Shown: piece after piece, positions 47,838 through 57,845 of the stretch
How positions within the stretch are numbered: the first letter of the stretch is position 1
Layout: the number at the start of each line of letters is the position of its first letter
Assembly (NCBI RefSeq): GCF_030409905.1
Contig: NZ_JAUFQT010000001.1
Coordinates: 1,014,001-1,078,000 of the forward strand
Reading direction: 5' to 3'
DNA length: 64,000 bases
DNA from: Echinicola jeungdonensis
GTDB lineage: Bacteria > Bacteroidota > Bacteroidia > Cytophagales > Cyclobacteriaceae
Translations under genes and position numbers: made by a program
Notes under the pieces: model-generated
Database searches by the model: none
Told to the model about the DNA's origin: nothing
The model's input: only the letters and a program-made list of their open reading frames with translations

Positions 47838-49850
47838 ATGAAAATAAAATATCTGTGTCTTTTGACATTGGGCATCGCTACAGCTTGCTCCCCTGCCTCA
47901 AAGGTAATACCAGCGGACTCAGGGCAGGAATATCAGTACCTGATGACCATTGGTAATGAGGATATCCCTGCTGAGGAATTTTTACATGTATTGTCCAAAT
48001 CCCGTGATTTTGATGATGAATCGCAGAAACTTTCCAATGAAGAATTTGAGGAGAACCTTTCCCTTTTTATCAATTATAAACTAAAGGTAAAAGAAGCTGA
48101 AGCATTGGGAATGCATAAAAGTGAAGAGTTCCGCAGGGAGTTCGAAACTTTCAAAGAGGATCTAAAAAAGCCTTATCTACTGGAAAGTTCTTTACGGGAA
48201 GGAGAGGTCAGAAAAGCGTACAACCGCTTACAAGAGGTTGTAAATGCCAGTCATATTTTGCTCCGTTTTCCTTCCAATGCAAGCAAGGAAGATTCGATCG
48301 CCGTATATAATATGGCCAAAAAACTTCAGAAAAAAATTCAGGATGGAGAAGACATCAACCAACTTGCACTGGAATACTCCCAGGATCCATCTGCCGTAAA
48401 GAACAAAGGGGACTTGGGTTATTTCACAGCACTTCAAATGGTTTACCCCTTTGAGGATGCAGTCTATGAGTTGAAACCAGGGGAAGTTTCTAATCCCGTT
48501 TTGACCCAATTTGGTTATCATATCATAAAACTTAAGGACCGCAAACCCAATCCTGGCCAGGTCAAAGTTTCCCATATTCTTGTTCGCACCGATCCGGCTG
48601 ACCCCATTTCAGAAGATCATGCCAAAAGAAAAATAACCGATATTTATACCGAGCTCCAAAAAGAGGAAAGTTCCTGGAAGGAAGTTTGTCAAAACTTCTC
48701 TGAAGACCAGGGCACCAAGCAATCCGGTGGAGAATTACCTTGGTTTGGGGTGGGATCTTTTATTCCCGAATTTGAAAATATGGCATTTTCCCTGGAGGAA
48801 CCTGGGGAAATTTCCGCCCCTATTAAGACCCCATATGGCTATCACATCATCCGTTTGGAAGCTTCCAAACCATTGGGCTCTTTTGATGAGCTGGAAGAAA
48901 GCCTCAAGGCCAAAATACTAAGAGACAGCAGGTCTGATCTGATCAAGGAACAGGTCATGGCCATGCAAAAATCAAAATATGATTTCAGGGAAAACTTATC
49001 CGTCTCCAATAAGGTAAAAGATATTTTTGACAATTATCTTCCTGGAGACCTAGAAGCTATAAAGAATGAAATCTCCCATCAACAATTATTGGACAGCACC
49101 CTGTTCAGCACCCAAAATGGCAAAAAATCCGTAGCTGATTTTATCCAATTTATCAAAGCGGACGAAGTAGTGGTAAAACCAAAAGCAAAACAGTTTTTCA
49201 AGCCATGGTATCATAAGTTTGAGGAGGTTTCCCTCAACGAAGCCGAAGAAGCCGACTTGATGAAAAACAATGAATCCTTTCAATTATTGGTCAAGGAGTA
49301 TAGGGATGGCATTTTGCTATTTAATCTAATGAATGAAAAGGTATGGCAAAAAGCCCTAAATGATACCTCCGGGCAGAAAACTTATTTTCAAGACCATCAA
49401 GAGCAATATCAATGGGAAAAAAGAGTAGGAGCTTTAGTTATCAAGGTAAATCAAAAAAATTATAAAGACAGCCTTTATGCTTTTTTAAAAGAAAAGCCTT
49501 ATTCGGGAGACCTGAAAAAGAAATTGGAGGAAAGATTCCTTAAACAAGAACCTTTGGCTTTTACGATGGAACAAGGCACCTTTGAACTTGAAAATCACCC
49601 GGTATTGTCCAAAGTGGATTTGGGCAAAGAACTTCAGGATCTGGATGTGAACAAAAGTCTTTACTTTGTTGCCTTAGGAAACACAATTCCTTCAGGCCCC
49701 AAAAAATTTTCTGAAACCCGGGGAAAAGTCATTCAGGATTATCAGGAAAGCCTTGAGGATGATCTGATTAAAACATTAAAAGAACATTATATCATCCAAA
49801 TCAATCAGGATGAAAAAAACAGGATAGCCAATATTGTTGTCAAAAATTAA
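47838..49850 (+). CDS. Lipoprotein peptidyl-prolyl isomerase with two parvulin domains
   Basis: The ATG at 47838 gives a lipoprotein signal with a lipobox ending TAC; alternative ATGs 12 and 30 bases upstream are possible. Two PpiC/parvulin domains are clear: VNASHILLRFP to TQFGYHIIKLKD and VKVSHILVRTD to TPYGYHIIRLE. A SurA-like N-terminal helical region precedes them and a C-terminal region of about 300 residues follows. It is a likely chaperone for outer membrane proteins in the periplasm. Two similar genes follow and overlap. Confidence 0.9.
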   Translation: MKIKYLCLLTLGIATACSPASKVIPADSGQEYQYLMTIGNEDIPAEEFLHVLSKSRDFDDESQKLSNEEFEENLSLFINYKLKVKEAEALGMHKSEEFRREFETFKEDLKKPYLLESSLREGEVRKAYNRLQEVVNASHILLRFPSNASKEDSIAVYNMAKKLQKKIQDGEDINQLALEYSQDPSAVKNKGDLGYFTALQMVYPFEDAVYELKPGEVSNPVLTQFGYHIIKLKDRKPNPGQVKVSHILVRTDPADPISEDHAKRKITDIYTELQKEESSWKEVCQNFSEDQGTKQSGGELPWFGVGSFIPEFENMAFSLEEPGEISAPIKTPYGYHIIRLEASKPLGSFDELEESLKAKILRDSRSDLIKEQVMAMQKSKYDFRENLSVSNKVKDIFDNYLPGDLEAIKNEISHQQLLDSTLFSTQNGKKSVADFIQFIKADEVVVKPKAKQFFKPWYHKFEEVSLNEAEEADLMKNNESFQLLVKEYRDGILLFNLMNEKVWQKALNDTSGQKTYFQDHQEQYQWEKRVGALVIKVNQKNYKDSLYAFLKEKPYSGDLKKKLEERFLKQEPLAFTMEQGTFELENHPVLSKVDLGKELQDLDVNKSLYFVALGNTIPSGPKKFSETRGKVIQDYQESLEDDLIKTLKEHYIIQINQDEKNRIANIVVKN

Positions 49851-50715
49851 TTCCATACTGCTCAGCTTTGTATTCCTGCCCATGGTAGGTTGTGACTTCT
49901 TTAAGTTTAAAACTGCTGAAGAGGAAAAAAACAACCCCGTGGTGGCTACAGTGGATGGCAATTCTCTGCGGCATGCGGATCTGGATTTTGTCACAAAAGA
50001 AACACAAGGGCTGGCTGATAGCACCAATTTGGCCAAAAGGTATGTGCAGTCCTGGATCAAAAAACAATTAATGATCAAAGCGGCAAGCAAAAACATTACT
50101 ATTAGTCAGGCAGAATTGGACAAAAAGCTGCTTGATTACAAATATGCCCTGATCGTCTATCAATTTGAAAAGGATTATATAGAAGAAAACCTGGACAGGG
50201 AAGTCAGCGAGGAAGATATTGCTACCTACTACCAGAAAAATCAGGAAAATTTCACGCTAAAGGAAATTATCGTCAGGTCCAATTTTATCAAAATGGAAAA
50301 AACCCTTTCCCAAAACACCCAAGTGGAAAGGATGCTGAAAAGGAACGAAGAAGATGACAGGCATAAATTAAGGGATTTGGCTCTTAAATCAGCCACCAAT
50401 TATTTTCTGGAAGACTCCACCTGGATAAAATTTGAGGACATCATCATCAATACTCCCCTGACGGAAACCACTAATGTGGTGCAATTATTGCAGCAAAATG
50501 ATTTTATCAAAGTAGAGGATGACACCTATAATTACTATTTTAAAATTCTTGATTTTAAATTACAGGACCAGGTTCCACCGGTGGAATTTGTAAAAGATGA
50601 AATATCGAAAATCATCATCAACAAAAGAAAAGTTAGTTTAGCAGAGGAACTTCAAAATCAAATTTATAATCGCGCACTGGAAAATAATGAGTTTAAAATA
50701 TATGAACAGCCCTAA
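49834..50715 (+). CDS. SurA-like lipoprotein without an isomerase domain
   Basis: This 293-residue lipoprotein (lipobox ending VGC) has a SurA-N-type helical domain, VVATVDGNSLRHADLDFVT followed by IKKQLMIKAASKN, but no parvulin domain can be seen. A TTG start at 49834 overlaps the upstream gene by 17 bases. It sits between two parvulin genes and may work as a holdase or as a partner of the isomerases. Confidence 0.75.
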   Translation: MLSKINSILLSFVFLPMVGCDFFKFKTAEEEKNNPVVATVDGNSLRHADLDFVTKETQGLADSTNLAKRYVQSWIKKQLMIKAASKNITISQAELDKKLLDYKYALIVYQFEKDYIEENLDREVSEEDIATYYQKNQENFTLKEIIVRSNFIKMEKTLSQNTQVERMLKRNEEDDRHKLRDLALKSATNYFLEDSTWIKFEDIIINTPLTETTNVVQLLQQNDFIKVEDDTYNYYFKILDFKLQDQVPPVEFVKDEISKIIINKRKVSLAEELQNQIYNRALENNEFKIYEQP

Positions 50716-52093
50716 GACAGTATTGACCCTATTGAGCTTTTGTCTATTATCCTTTTCCCTATTTGCACAAAGTAAGGAGGATAAGCAAGAAAAACCCGAA
50801 GGGCAGGTATTGGACAAGATTATTGCCAAAGTGGATAATTACATTATCCTAGAGTCCGATTTGCAAAAAGCATACGTAGACGCAGTCTCACAATCCCAGG
50901 AAGGCTTTGAAGCCCCTAGCCGTTGTGATATTTTTGAATCCCTGTTGATCAATAAACTTTTAGTTGCCAAAGCTGAAATTGATTCGGTCATTGTAACCGA
51001 TGCAGAGGTAATGCTTGAAGCGGACAGAAGATTTTCCATGATTCTGCAGCAATTTGGGGGAGATGAAGATATGCTGGTTGAAACTTATGGAAAGACAGCA
51101 GAACAATTAAAAGCTGAACTTCATGACAAACTCAAAGAACAACAGATCATTTCCAAAATGAGGAAAAACATTACTCAGAATTTGGCGGTATCCCCCGCAG
51201 AGGTTCGGGAATTTTACAACCAGATACCTAAGGATTCCCTACCTTTCTTTTCTGCAGAGGTAGCCGTTGGGCAAATTGTAAAAAAACCAGAAGTAAACAG
51301 GGAAGAAAAGGACCGAGTGGCGGACAAACTCAGGGAAATCAAACAAAAAATCCTTGACGGTGAAGCTGATTTTGCCAAGATGGCATTGAGGTATTCTGAA
51401 GATCCCGGCTCAAAAACCAGAGGAGGGGATCTAGGTTTTTCACAAAAAGGGGCCATGGTGCCTGAATATGAAGCTGCTGCTCTGAAATTAAGGGAAGGAG
51501 AAATCAGTGAACCTGTGGAATCTGATTTTGGGTACCACCTAATTCAATTACTGGAAAAAAGATCCGACTCTTACAATTCAAGGCATATTTTGATCAAACC
51601 CAAACCCACTAAGGAAGATATTAAAAGAACAGAAAGGGAATTGGACAGTTTAAGGAATTTGATCGCATTGGACAGTATAGAATTTTCCAAGGCCGCCAAA
51701 GAGTATTCTGAGGACAGAAACACTTCTGATAACGGCGGTTTCTTTACCGACCCCACAACCGGAGCTAACCGATTAACTTTGAGGACACTGGAAGACCCTA
51801 TTCTTTATTTCACCTTGGATACCATGAAAGTGGGAACCCTAAGTCATGCCATCAGTTATGAGGAACAAAACCAAAGGACAGGGGAATCAGAACCTGCAGT
51901 TCGCCTATTGTATTACAAAAACCGTTTTCCCGCCCACAGAGCCAATTTGAAAGACGATTATGAGAAGTTAAAAGCTGCAGCCAAAAAGAAAAAAGAAAGT
52001 GAAATTCTGGATGAATGGTTTAAGCTGGCAAAAGAAGAAGTCTATATAGATATTGATCCTGCTTACGATCGTTGTAATGCATTAGAGGACTAA
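50702..52093 (+). CDS. SurA-type periplasmic chaperone/isomerase
   Basis: The ATG at 50702 gives a signal peptide ending SLFAQ. The SurA N-terminal domain (DKIIAKVDNYIILESDL and KLLVAKAEIDSVIVTD) is followed by a parvulin domain (EVAVGQIVKKPEV to SDFGYHLIQLLEKR) and a second, weaker one (SRHILIKPKPT onward). It overlaps the upstream gene by 14 bases and ends at a terminator. It fits SurA, the outer membrane protein chaperone. Confidence 0.85.
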   Translation: MNSPKTVLTLLSFCLLSFSLFAQSKEDKQEKPEGQVLDKIIAKVDNYIILESDLQKAYVDAVSQSQEGFEAPSRCDIFESLLINKLLVAKAEIDSVIVTDAEVMLEADRRFSMILQQFGGDEDMLVETYGKTAEQLKAELHDKLKEQQIISKMRKNITQNLAVSPAEVREFYNQIPKDSLPFFSAEVAVGQIVKKPEVNREEKDRVADKLREIKQKILDGEADFAKMALRYSEDPGSKTRGGDLGFSQKGAMVPEYEAAALKLREGEISEPVESDFGYHLIQLLEKRSDSYNSRHILIKPKPTKEDIKRTERELDSLRNLIALDSIEFSKAAKEYSEDRNTSDNGGFFTDPTTGANRLTLRTLEDPILYFTLDTMKVGTLSHAISYEEQNQRTGESEPAVRLLYYKNRFPAHRANLKDDYEKLKAAAKKKKESEILDEWFKLAKEEVYIDIDPAYDRCNALED

Positions 52094-52130
52094 AAAAAGA
52101 GCGAAGTAAAAATTTACTTCGCTCTTTTTT
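52094..52130. terminator. Bidirectional terminator between the SurA-like gene and pheS
   Basis: GAGCGAAGTAAA (52099-52110 region) pairs with TTTACTTCGCTC (52113-52124), with A before and T after. It is a near-perfect 12-bp stem with a 2-base loop in the middle, and can end transcripts from both sides. Confidence 0.85.
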
Positions 52131-53158
52131 TATAACAATGGTTTAAACTGTTTGAGGAAACGGATATCATTTTCAGTAAACAGTCTTAAATCTTTTATTT
52201 GATATTTAAGCATGGCAATTCTTTCAATTCCCATCCCAAAGGCAAAGCCTGTATATTTTTGATTGTCGATACCACAATTTTCCAGGACATTGGGATCCAC
52301 CATTCCGGCACCGCCAATTTCTACCCAGCCAGTTCCTTTACAAATATTACAGCCTTTTCCCTTACACAGAAGACAGGAAATATCGATTTCCGCACTTGGT
52401 TCTGTAAAAGGGAAGTAAGAAGGCCTAAAACGAACTTTGGTTTCTTTTCCAAACATTTCCTTGGCGAAATGATAAAGGGTCTGTTTCAGGTCAGCAAAAC
52501 CAACATTTTCATCCACATACAGCCCTTCTACCTGATGGAATATACAGTGTGCCCTGGCAGATATGGCTTCATTTCTAAAAACCCGACCTGGGGACAATGT
52601 ACGGATCGGTGGTTTCTGATTTTCCATCACCCTGACCTGAACTGAAGAGGTATGAGTTCTAAGGGCAATATCCGGATTTTTTTCAATAAAAAAGGTATCC
52701 TGCATTTCCCTGGCAGGGTGGTTTTCAGGGAAATTCAGGGCGGTAAAATTATGCCAATCGTCCTCAATTTCCGGTCCCTCAGAAAGGTTGAAGCCAATAC
52801 GCTCAAAAATCTCAATAATCCGTTGTTTGGTAGCGGTAAGGGGATGAATGCCGCCTACTTCCACATTGGTTGGGGGCAGGGTCAAGTCGATATCTGAAGA
52901 TTTTGCTTTTTGTGTTTTGGCATTTACCGTCTCAATCAACTCCTTGAATTTTTCCTCGGCCAGTTGTTTGACGCTATTAACCAATTGGCCAAATTCCCTT
53001 TTTTGATCATTGGGAATTTCCTTCATGGCAGAGAAAAGATCACCAATTACACTTTTTTTGCTGATAAACCGCATGCGGTAAGCTTCCAGTTCTTCTTTGG
53101 TGTTGGCTTCAGCCTTAGAAATCTCAGATTTTAGGGCTTCTACTTTATCTTGATACAT
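52130..53158 (-). CDS. pheS: Phenylalanine-tRNA ligase alpha subunit
   Basis: This 342-residue subunit charges tRNA-Phe together with PheT (not in this window). Class II motifs are RTHTSSVQVR (motif 2) and GFAFGMGIERIAML (motif 3). A Cys cluster CLLCKGKGCNICKGTGW is typical of Bacteroidota and others. The ATG at 53158 is used; the frame extends further upstream but the added residues are not family-like. Confidence 0.96.
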   Translation of the reverse strand: MYQDKVEALKSEISKAEANTKEELEAYRMRFISKKSVIGDLFSAMKEIPNDQKREFGQLVNSVKQLAEEKFKELIETVNAKTQKAKSSDIDLTLPPTNVEVGGIHPLTATKQRIIEIFERIGFNLSEGPEIEDDWHNFTALNFPENHPAREMQDTFFIEKNPDIALRTHTSSVQVRVMENQKPPIRTLSPGRVFRNEAISARAHCIFHQVEGLYVDENVGFADLKQTLYHFAKEMFGKETKVRFRPSYFPFTEPSAEIDISCLLCKGKGCNICKGTGWVEIGGAGMVDPNVLENCGIDNQKYTGFAFGMGIERIAMLKYQIKDLRLFTENDIRFLKQFKPLL

Positions 53159-53257
53159 ACATTCAATTCGGTTTTCGAAATGCAAATCTAAAATATTATC
53201 CCTTAAAGGCCACAATTTAGCCCAATTGCTTTTGAGCCTAAATGCAAATCGTCTTGA

Positions 53258-56200
53258 TTATTCCTCTTCTTTTCTTGCGGGACCTGGTTCTCCCAAGCCA
53301 AGACTTCCTTTAATACCAGAGAAAGTTGATTTCCACCAGAAGTTAAAAATGAACTTTCTTTTATCCCTTTCGAAATAAATTGGGGAACTTTGGAGCCGAT
53401 TGAAAAATTGACGGGGATTATTACCACGAACGGCAAAAACATTCATTACAAAATTCAAAATTCCCTTTCTTCCACCTGCTTTTTTCAAAGTCCTCTCATC
53501 AAGCAAACTAAGGGCCAACCGGTTATATCTTAAAGTCATATGTCCCTCAGAAAAATCATCATTGGCCCTAAAAGACCAAAAAGAAGGTTTTATGGTTCCC
53601 CTTTTCAACCTGGCAAAAGCATTTGTAGCCAATATGGTATTAATTATACTAGCATCAAATTCCCCAATTTCAACATCAACATCCATTGGATAAGGCGCCT
53701 CAAATTCCATGTCCACCGATACACCAATCTTCCCTGCCCCATTGATTAAAGCTCCTGCTTCCAAAACACTGGAATCTGGTTGATAATCATTGGCCAAGCT
53801 TTTACCTAAATGGAATGGACTGACTCTTGCATTTAGGGAATCAAAAGTAATATGCCCTGGAACCATTCCTTTTTCCGGAAATTCCTCATAAATTACCTGA
53901 GCATCATTTAAAAAAAGTGAATCCACTTCCATTTTAATGCCGGACTCCCTCATCAATTGCTGAGGCATGGGTCGGAACAAGTCTTTTTCCAAGGGATACC
54001 TTTTGTCCCTAAAAACTTGAACTCTGGGTTTCTGAATATCCATCTTATGGGCCAGAATGTCTTCATTTTGCAGTAATTGAGGGACATCCAAACCTTCAAA
54101 TTTGACCAATGGTATATGAGCTTGGATAGCATCTGCTTGATGGCCTAACCTTTTCATATATTCATACCTCCCATAGCGGGGTTCAAAGAAAACATCTTTC
54201 AGCACCATTTGTCCCTTCGTTAGAACAACCAATCCAACTTTTAAGATGTTAAGGCTATCTGGTAGTTTTAATTCATAATCGGGAAGCTCAAACTGATAGC
54301 CCTCATTGAGGAAGATTTTTTCATCAAATGTTGAAGGTTTGGTGAAATCAAACTCTAAATCACTGAGTTCAACATTCAGGTCTTCAAAAGCCTGAACCGC
54401 AATTCCGTCACCTTTTTTCCTCAACCTGATTGTCCCACTGTCCAAATGGAATTTATCCACCCTAAGGTTTTGTATAACATTTTGAATTGCTTCCTGTTGA
54501 TTTTCGTTATTTTGGACTTTGGCTAGCTTTTCCTGATCAAGATAAAGGGTTATTTCAGGATTTTTTAGTTTAAGATCTTGGATGTTAAAATCTTTCGTCT
54601 CTTGAAAAGTTGTCAGGGATTGGGTTTTAAGGGTCACGAGCGGAATTCTTGCTTCTATCACCGGGACACCTTTTTTCCCATAATAGTTAACCGGTTGCAC
54701 ATTGAAATTTTCTAGAATAATCTCATCACTTTGAGTATTTAACTCCACTTTGCTAAAATTGATGGTATGAATGCTGTCCTGCAGGGAAAGGGAAAAATCA
54801 TCAATATCAAGGGCCATGTTTGTAAAGAAACCGACAATATCTCCTTCCTGAAGTTTGGCAGAATCCAAAAACAATCCATAAAAGGATAGGTTTACCCCTG
54901 TATTGATCAGTTTCCGCTCTTCGTTATTTTTACTGAACAAAAGATCAAACCGGGCATTGTCAGCTTGAACTGTATCAATCTGGATAACATCAATGGTTTT
55001 AGGCAAATTACGGTCCTTTTTCTTTTCATTTTCGGAATCTTCTTCTGCCAATTCCTGATCCCTATTTACATATAAATATACACCAGCATCGGAAAGCCTT
55101 ACTTTGGAAAGGGAAAGGGTATTATCAAACAAAAAGGCCTCTAAATCCACTCCTTTAAAACTCAACTTTGGAATATCCGCACCAAGGGCCACCTTCATAC
55201 CAAGGTCCCTCCTTGGTCTAAGCCTAACATTGGAAGTTACCAATTCATCCTGAGAGGAATTGAAACGAACCCTGTCTGCCTGAATTGTATACTTTCCTTC
55301 GGCAATGTTAAACACATAATTATTTAAACTGATATCCAGTTCTTCTGCAAACAACAAACCGTTTTCTTCCTGATCAATGCCACCTTCCCCTAAGGCAAAA
55401 TTTCTTAGGTGGATGGAAACTTCATTCTCAGAAAAAGTTCTTATCCGGTCTCCCACAAAATTGTCATATTCAATGGAACCATCCATCACACTCACCGAAT
55501 CCACCTGTATCAAAGAAAAATAATTATTTAACAATCGGTAAATATCACTTCTTTCCACTTTTTCCTTTTCCCCTGTTTTTTCTATGTAGCGGCTGATCTT
55601 TATTTCTGGGGAGGGGATTTCAATCTGCTTAATCCTTAATTTATTTTTGAAATAGGCAGTTGGAATATCTATACCATGGACATAAAAAGCGGGAATGTGA
55701 ATATCCAAGGCAGTGGTTTTCTCCAAACGATGTAAATTTTGCTGAAGATTATCAGGCTCCAATGGAACAAAGCGAAAACCATCAATCTGAAGAAAATCAG
55801 ATTTGGTATCCACAAATATGCGGTCAGCACTAAAAAGGTGTAGGTTGTCGGCCAGTTTTAAAGCATAATCCTCAATTTCCAACTGTAAATCTTCCGCTAA
55901 AAATATCCTGTTTGTGGAATCAGGTTCCAACTCCTCATCAAGTGAAAAATTCTCCAAAACAAAACTCACCTTACCAAAAGAAAGGCTATCCTCGCTCATC
56001 TGGATCTTGTTACTTAACACCATATCTCCGTTGTTCAGTTCTAAACGATCGATATAAATTGCTCTTAAATAATCCTGGGTAAGTTTCTTGAGGGTACTGT
56101 TTACCTTTTGTTCATTGCCTTTTCCGATATTTACCAAAAATACAGATGGGGATGATATCTCCATCTCACTGATGTCCAATACGCTTTCATTATATATTCT

Positions 56201-57574
56201 TTTCAGATTGGCCTTTTCGAGACTTAAGGAAGGAATCTCCACCTCAAATTGATTGACATCTTCTTCAACCTCTTCATGAGGTGCAAGCCGGATTCCATCA
56301 ATTTTCACCCTATCCTCTGCAGAAGACAAATAAACCTTTTCACCTGTAACCCAATGAACCCCATCTGCAAGCGCCACTTTTACCTCAGAAAGGTCCAAAA
56401 CAGCATCCTGAGCATAGAAAAACTGGTTATTTTTCTTTTCTTCATCAGGGCCTAAATAAACCTGATTCATTTCAAATTGAATTCTTGCGGCCTCAATCCT
56501 ATTCTTATTTGGGTCAGAAAGACTTCTTTGGAGGTACTCTCCATCTTTTATTTCAAGATCTTCAATGCTTATGGAGGCCAGAATATCCTTAATCAAAGGA
56601 TACAGGTTATAGTTTTCTATTTCCCTATCCATTTGACCTCCCTCAGAATAAAGGGAAAACCTTGGCTTGTTAATTTTTAAACTCCCAATATCAACCTCGG
56701 TGGTATAAAAAACTTTGTTTATATCGGCATCTTCCAATTCCAGGTTATCCAAAAGGATTTCATAATAAACCTCAGCAGATTGAGAAAGATCTGGCACCAA
56801 ATTTATGGAATTTGCCCTGATAAAGTTTTCCAATGAAGAAACCTTGACCTTTGCCGCTTTGATGGTATGGACACTATCGGCCAACAACATTTCAAAATTT
56901 TCAATCCCCATTTCGAAACCTTGGGCATTAAAAGGAGCCGGAACCTCTCTGGGCTGGAGGAGCCGCAAATTTTGAATGTGTAAATTCGCATTTTCCGCCT
57001 GAATAGACCTCTCGCTCACAAAATTCTCCATTAAAAAATCGGCTTGGTCCACAAACAAATCTTTCAAAAGAATTTCATTGATTTCCAATGCCTGTATTGA
57101 TTTGCGAACTTCTTCTTCAAACAATTGCAAACTGGTTCGGCCACTGGATTTCAAAATATCCTCTTCATGGCGGGACTGAATCATGGGATTCTGAAACCGC
57201 AAAGTCCCAATTTCAATTACTTTGTCCGAAAAATCGTAACGGAGACCTTTTAGGGAAACCTCAGGTACGTTGATTATATAATAAGGCTTTTCCTCTCTTT
57301 CAAAAACTGATTCATCATTGGGAGTAAGTGTAAAGGAATCAAAATAGAACCCCAACTCCAAAAGTGAAATATTGAACCGTTCGAAATCTATGGCATATTT
57401 ACCTCCGGATTTTTCCTCCACTTTTTTTTGCAGATAACTTCTTAACAGCCAGTCAGAACCAAAATAAAGGCTCACCTGTAAAAAAAGTAAAGAAAAAATG
57501 GATATGACAAAGACACGGATCAACCTCCGATGGGATTTTTTCACCCCCCTTTTATTTATTTTTCTTTCAGCCAT
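53258..57574 (-). CDS. Giant AsmA-like membrane-anchored repeat protein
   Basis: This 1438-residue protein has a basic N-terminus, one membrane helix (about 20-40) and then a long periplasmic region. A module recurs about every 173 residues, centred near residues 225, 394, 564, 746, 921 and 1091. Each has a hydrophobic strand, a short D-S-x-H or equivalent turn, then a strand set ending in a polar Pro. The final 200 residues resemble the AsmA/DUF748 C-terminal region (VDVEIGEFDAS, GILNFVMNVFAVRG). AsmA-like proteins are thought to carry lipid across the periplasm. It sits downstream of the tRNA-like island on the same strand. Confidence 0.7.
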   Translation of the reverse strand: MAERKINKRGVKKSHRRLIRVFVISIFSLLFLQVSLYFGSDWLLRSYLQKKVEEKSGGKYAIDFERFNISLLELGFYFDSFTLTPNDESVFEREEKPYYIINVPEVSLKGLRYDFSDKVIEIGTLRFQNPMIQSRHEEDILKSSGRTSLQLFEEEVRKSIQALEINEILLKDLFVDQADFLMENFVSERSIQAENANLHIQNLRLLQPREVPAPFNAQGFEMGIENFEMLLADSVHTIKAAKVKVSSLENFIRANSINLVPDLSQSAEVYYEILLDNLELEDADINKVFYTTEVDIGSLKINKPRFSLYSEGGQMDREIENYNLYPLIKDILASISIEDLEIKDGEYLQRSLSDPNKNRIEAARIQFEMNQVYLGPDEEKKNNQFFYAQDAVLDLSEVKVALADGVHWVTGEKVYLSSAEDRVKIDGIRLAPHEEVEEDVNQFEVEIPSLSLEKANLKRIYNESVLDISEMEISSPSVFLVNIGKGNEQKVNSTLKKLTQDYLRAIYIDRLELNNGDMVLSNKIQMSEDSLSFGKVSFVLENFSLDEELEPDSTNRIFLAEDLQLEIEDYALKLADNLHLFSADRIFVDTKSDFLQIDGFRFVPLEPDNLQQNLHRLEKTTALDIHIPAFYVHGIDIPTAYFKNKLRIKQIEIPSPEIKISRYIEKTGEKEKVERSDIYRLLNNYFSLIQVDSVSVMDGSIEYDNFVGDRIRTFSENEVSIHLRNFALGEGGIDQEENGLLFAEELDISLNNYVFNIAEGKYTIQADRVRFNSSQDELVTSNVRLRPRRDLGMKVALGADIPKLSFKGVDLEAFLFDNTLSLSKVRLSDAGVYLYVNRDQELAEEDSENEKKKDRNLPKTIDVIQIDTVQADNARFDLLFSKNNEERKLINTGVNLSFYGLFLDSAKLQEGDIVGFFTNMALDIDDFSLSLQDSIHTINFSKVELNTQSDEIILENFNVQPVNYYGKKGVPVIEARIPLVTLKTQSLTTFQETKDFNIQDLKLKNPEITLYLDQEKLAKVQNNENQQEAIQNVIQNLRVDKFHLDSGTIRLRKKGDGIAVQAFEDLNVELSDLEFDFTKPSTFDEKIFLNEGYQFELPDYELKLPDSLNILKVGLVVLTKGQMVLKDVFFEPRYGRYEYMKRLGHQADAIQAHIPLVKFEGLDVPQLLQNEDILAHKMDIQKPRVQVFRDKRYPLEKDLFRPMPQQLMRESGIKMEVDSLFLNDAQVIYEEFPEKGMVPGHITFDSLNARVSPFHLGKSLANDYQPDSSVLEAGALINGAGKIGVSVDMEFEAPYPMDVDVEIGEFDASIINTILATNAFARLKRGTIKPSFWSFRANDDFSEGHMTLRYNRLALSLLDERTLKKAGGRKGILNFVMNVFAVRGNNPRQFFNRLQSSPIYFERDKRKFIFNFWWKSTFSGIKGSLGLGEPGPARKEEE

Positions 57575-57649
57575 AAATTACCTTAATAAAGCAATTTAAA
57601 TGCTGAAATTGAATTTTAAAAAGAAAAAATTAGGGGTAACCCCTATCAC

Positions 57650-57703
57650 AAAAAAAAACTTCTATAAAACAGCGACCTAAGTCATTTGAATTATAGAAGT
57701 TTT
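57650..57703 (-). terminator. Terminator of tRNA-like unit A
   Basis: AAAACTTCTATAA (57655-57667) pairs with TTATAGAAGTTTT (57691-57703), with a 23-base loop. Nine A on the plus strand (57650-57658) make a U-tract in minus-strand RNA. It lies between element A and the AsmA-like gene and should separate them. Confidence 0.7.
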
Positions 57704-57720
57704 TATCATTTTATTATTTG

Positions 57721-57845
57721 CTGTAGGAGAAGGATTCGAACCTCCACGGAGAAGTTAGGCGACACAAGAGCTCTATGTGCGCTTTATCCCAGAATCTCCA
57801 CCCCCGAGACAGGAGGGCTTGTCTGCCAATTTCAACATCCTACAG
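57721..57845 (-). tRNA. tRNA-like gene A: class II, Leu-type D arm, GUC anticodon
   Basis: The 125-nt RNA closes with CTGTAGGA/TCCTACAG, eight pairs if C-1:G73 is included. The D arm TTG-AAATTGGCAGA-CAA is that of bacterial tRNA-Leu. The anticodon arm CCCTC-CTGTCTC-GGGGG has U33 and anticodon GUC (Asp), but U37 instead of a purine. A 55-nt variable region carries stems GGAGA/TCTCC and GCGCACA/TGTGTCGC. The T arm GGAGG-TTCGAAT-CCTTC is perfect. Discriminator G73, pair G2:C71, anticodon and C38 match AspRS identity elements; U10 does not. No CCA is encoded. It may be a tRNA, a decayed tRNA or a tRNA-like regulator. Confidence 0.5.
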
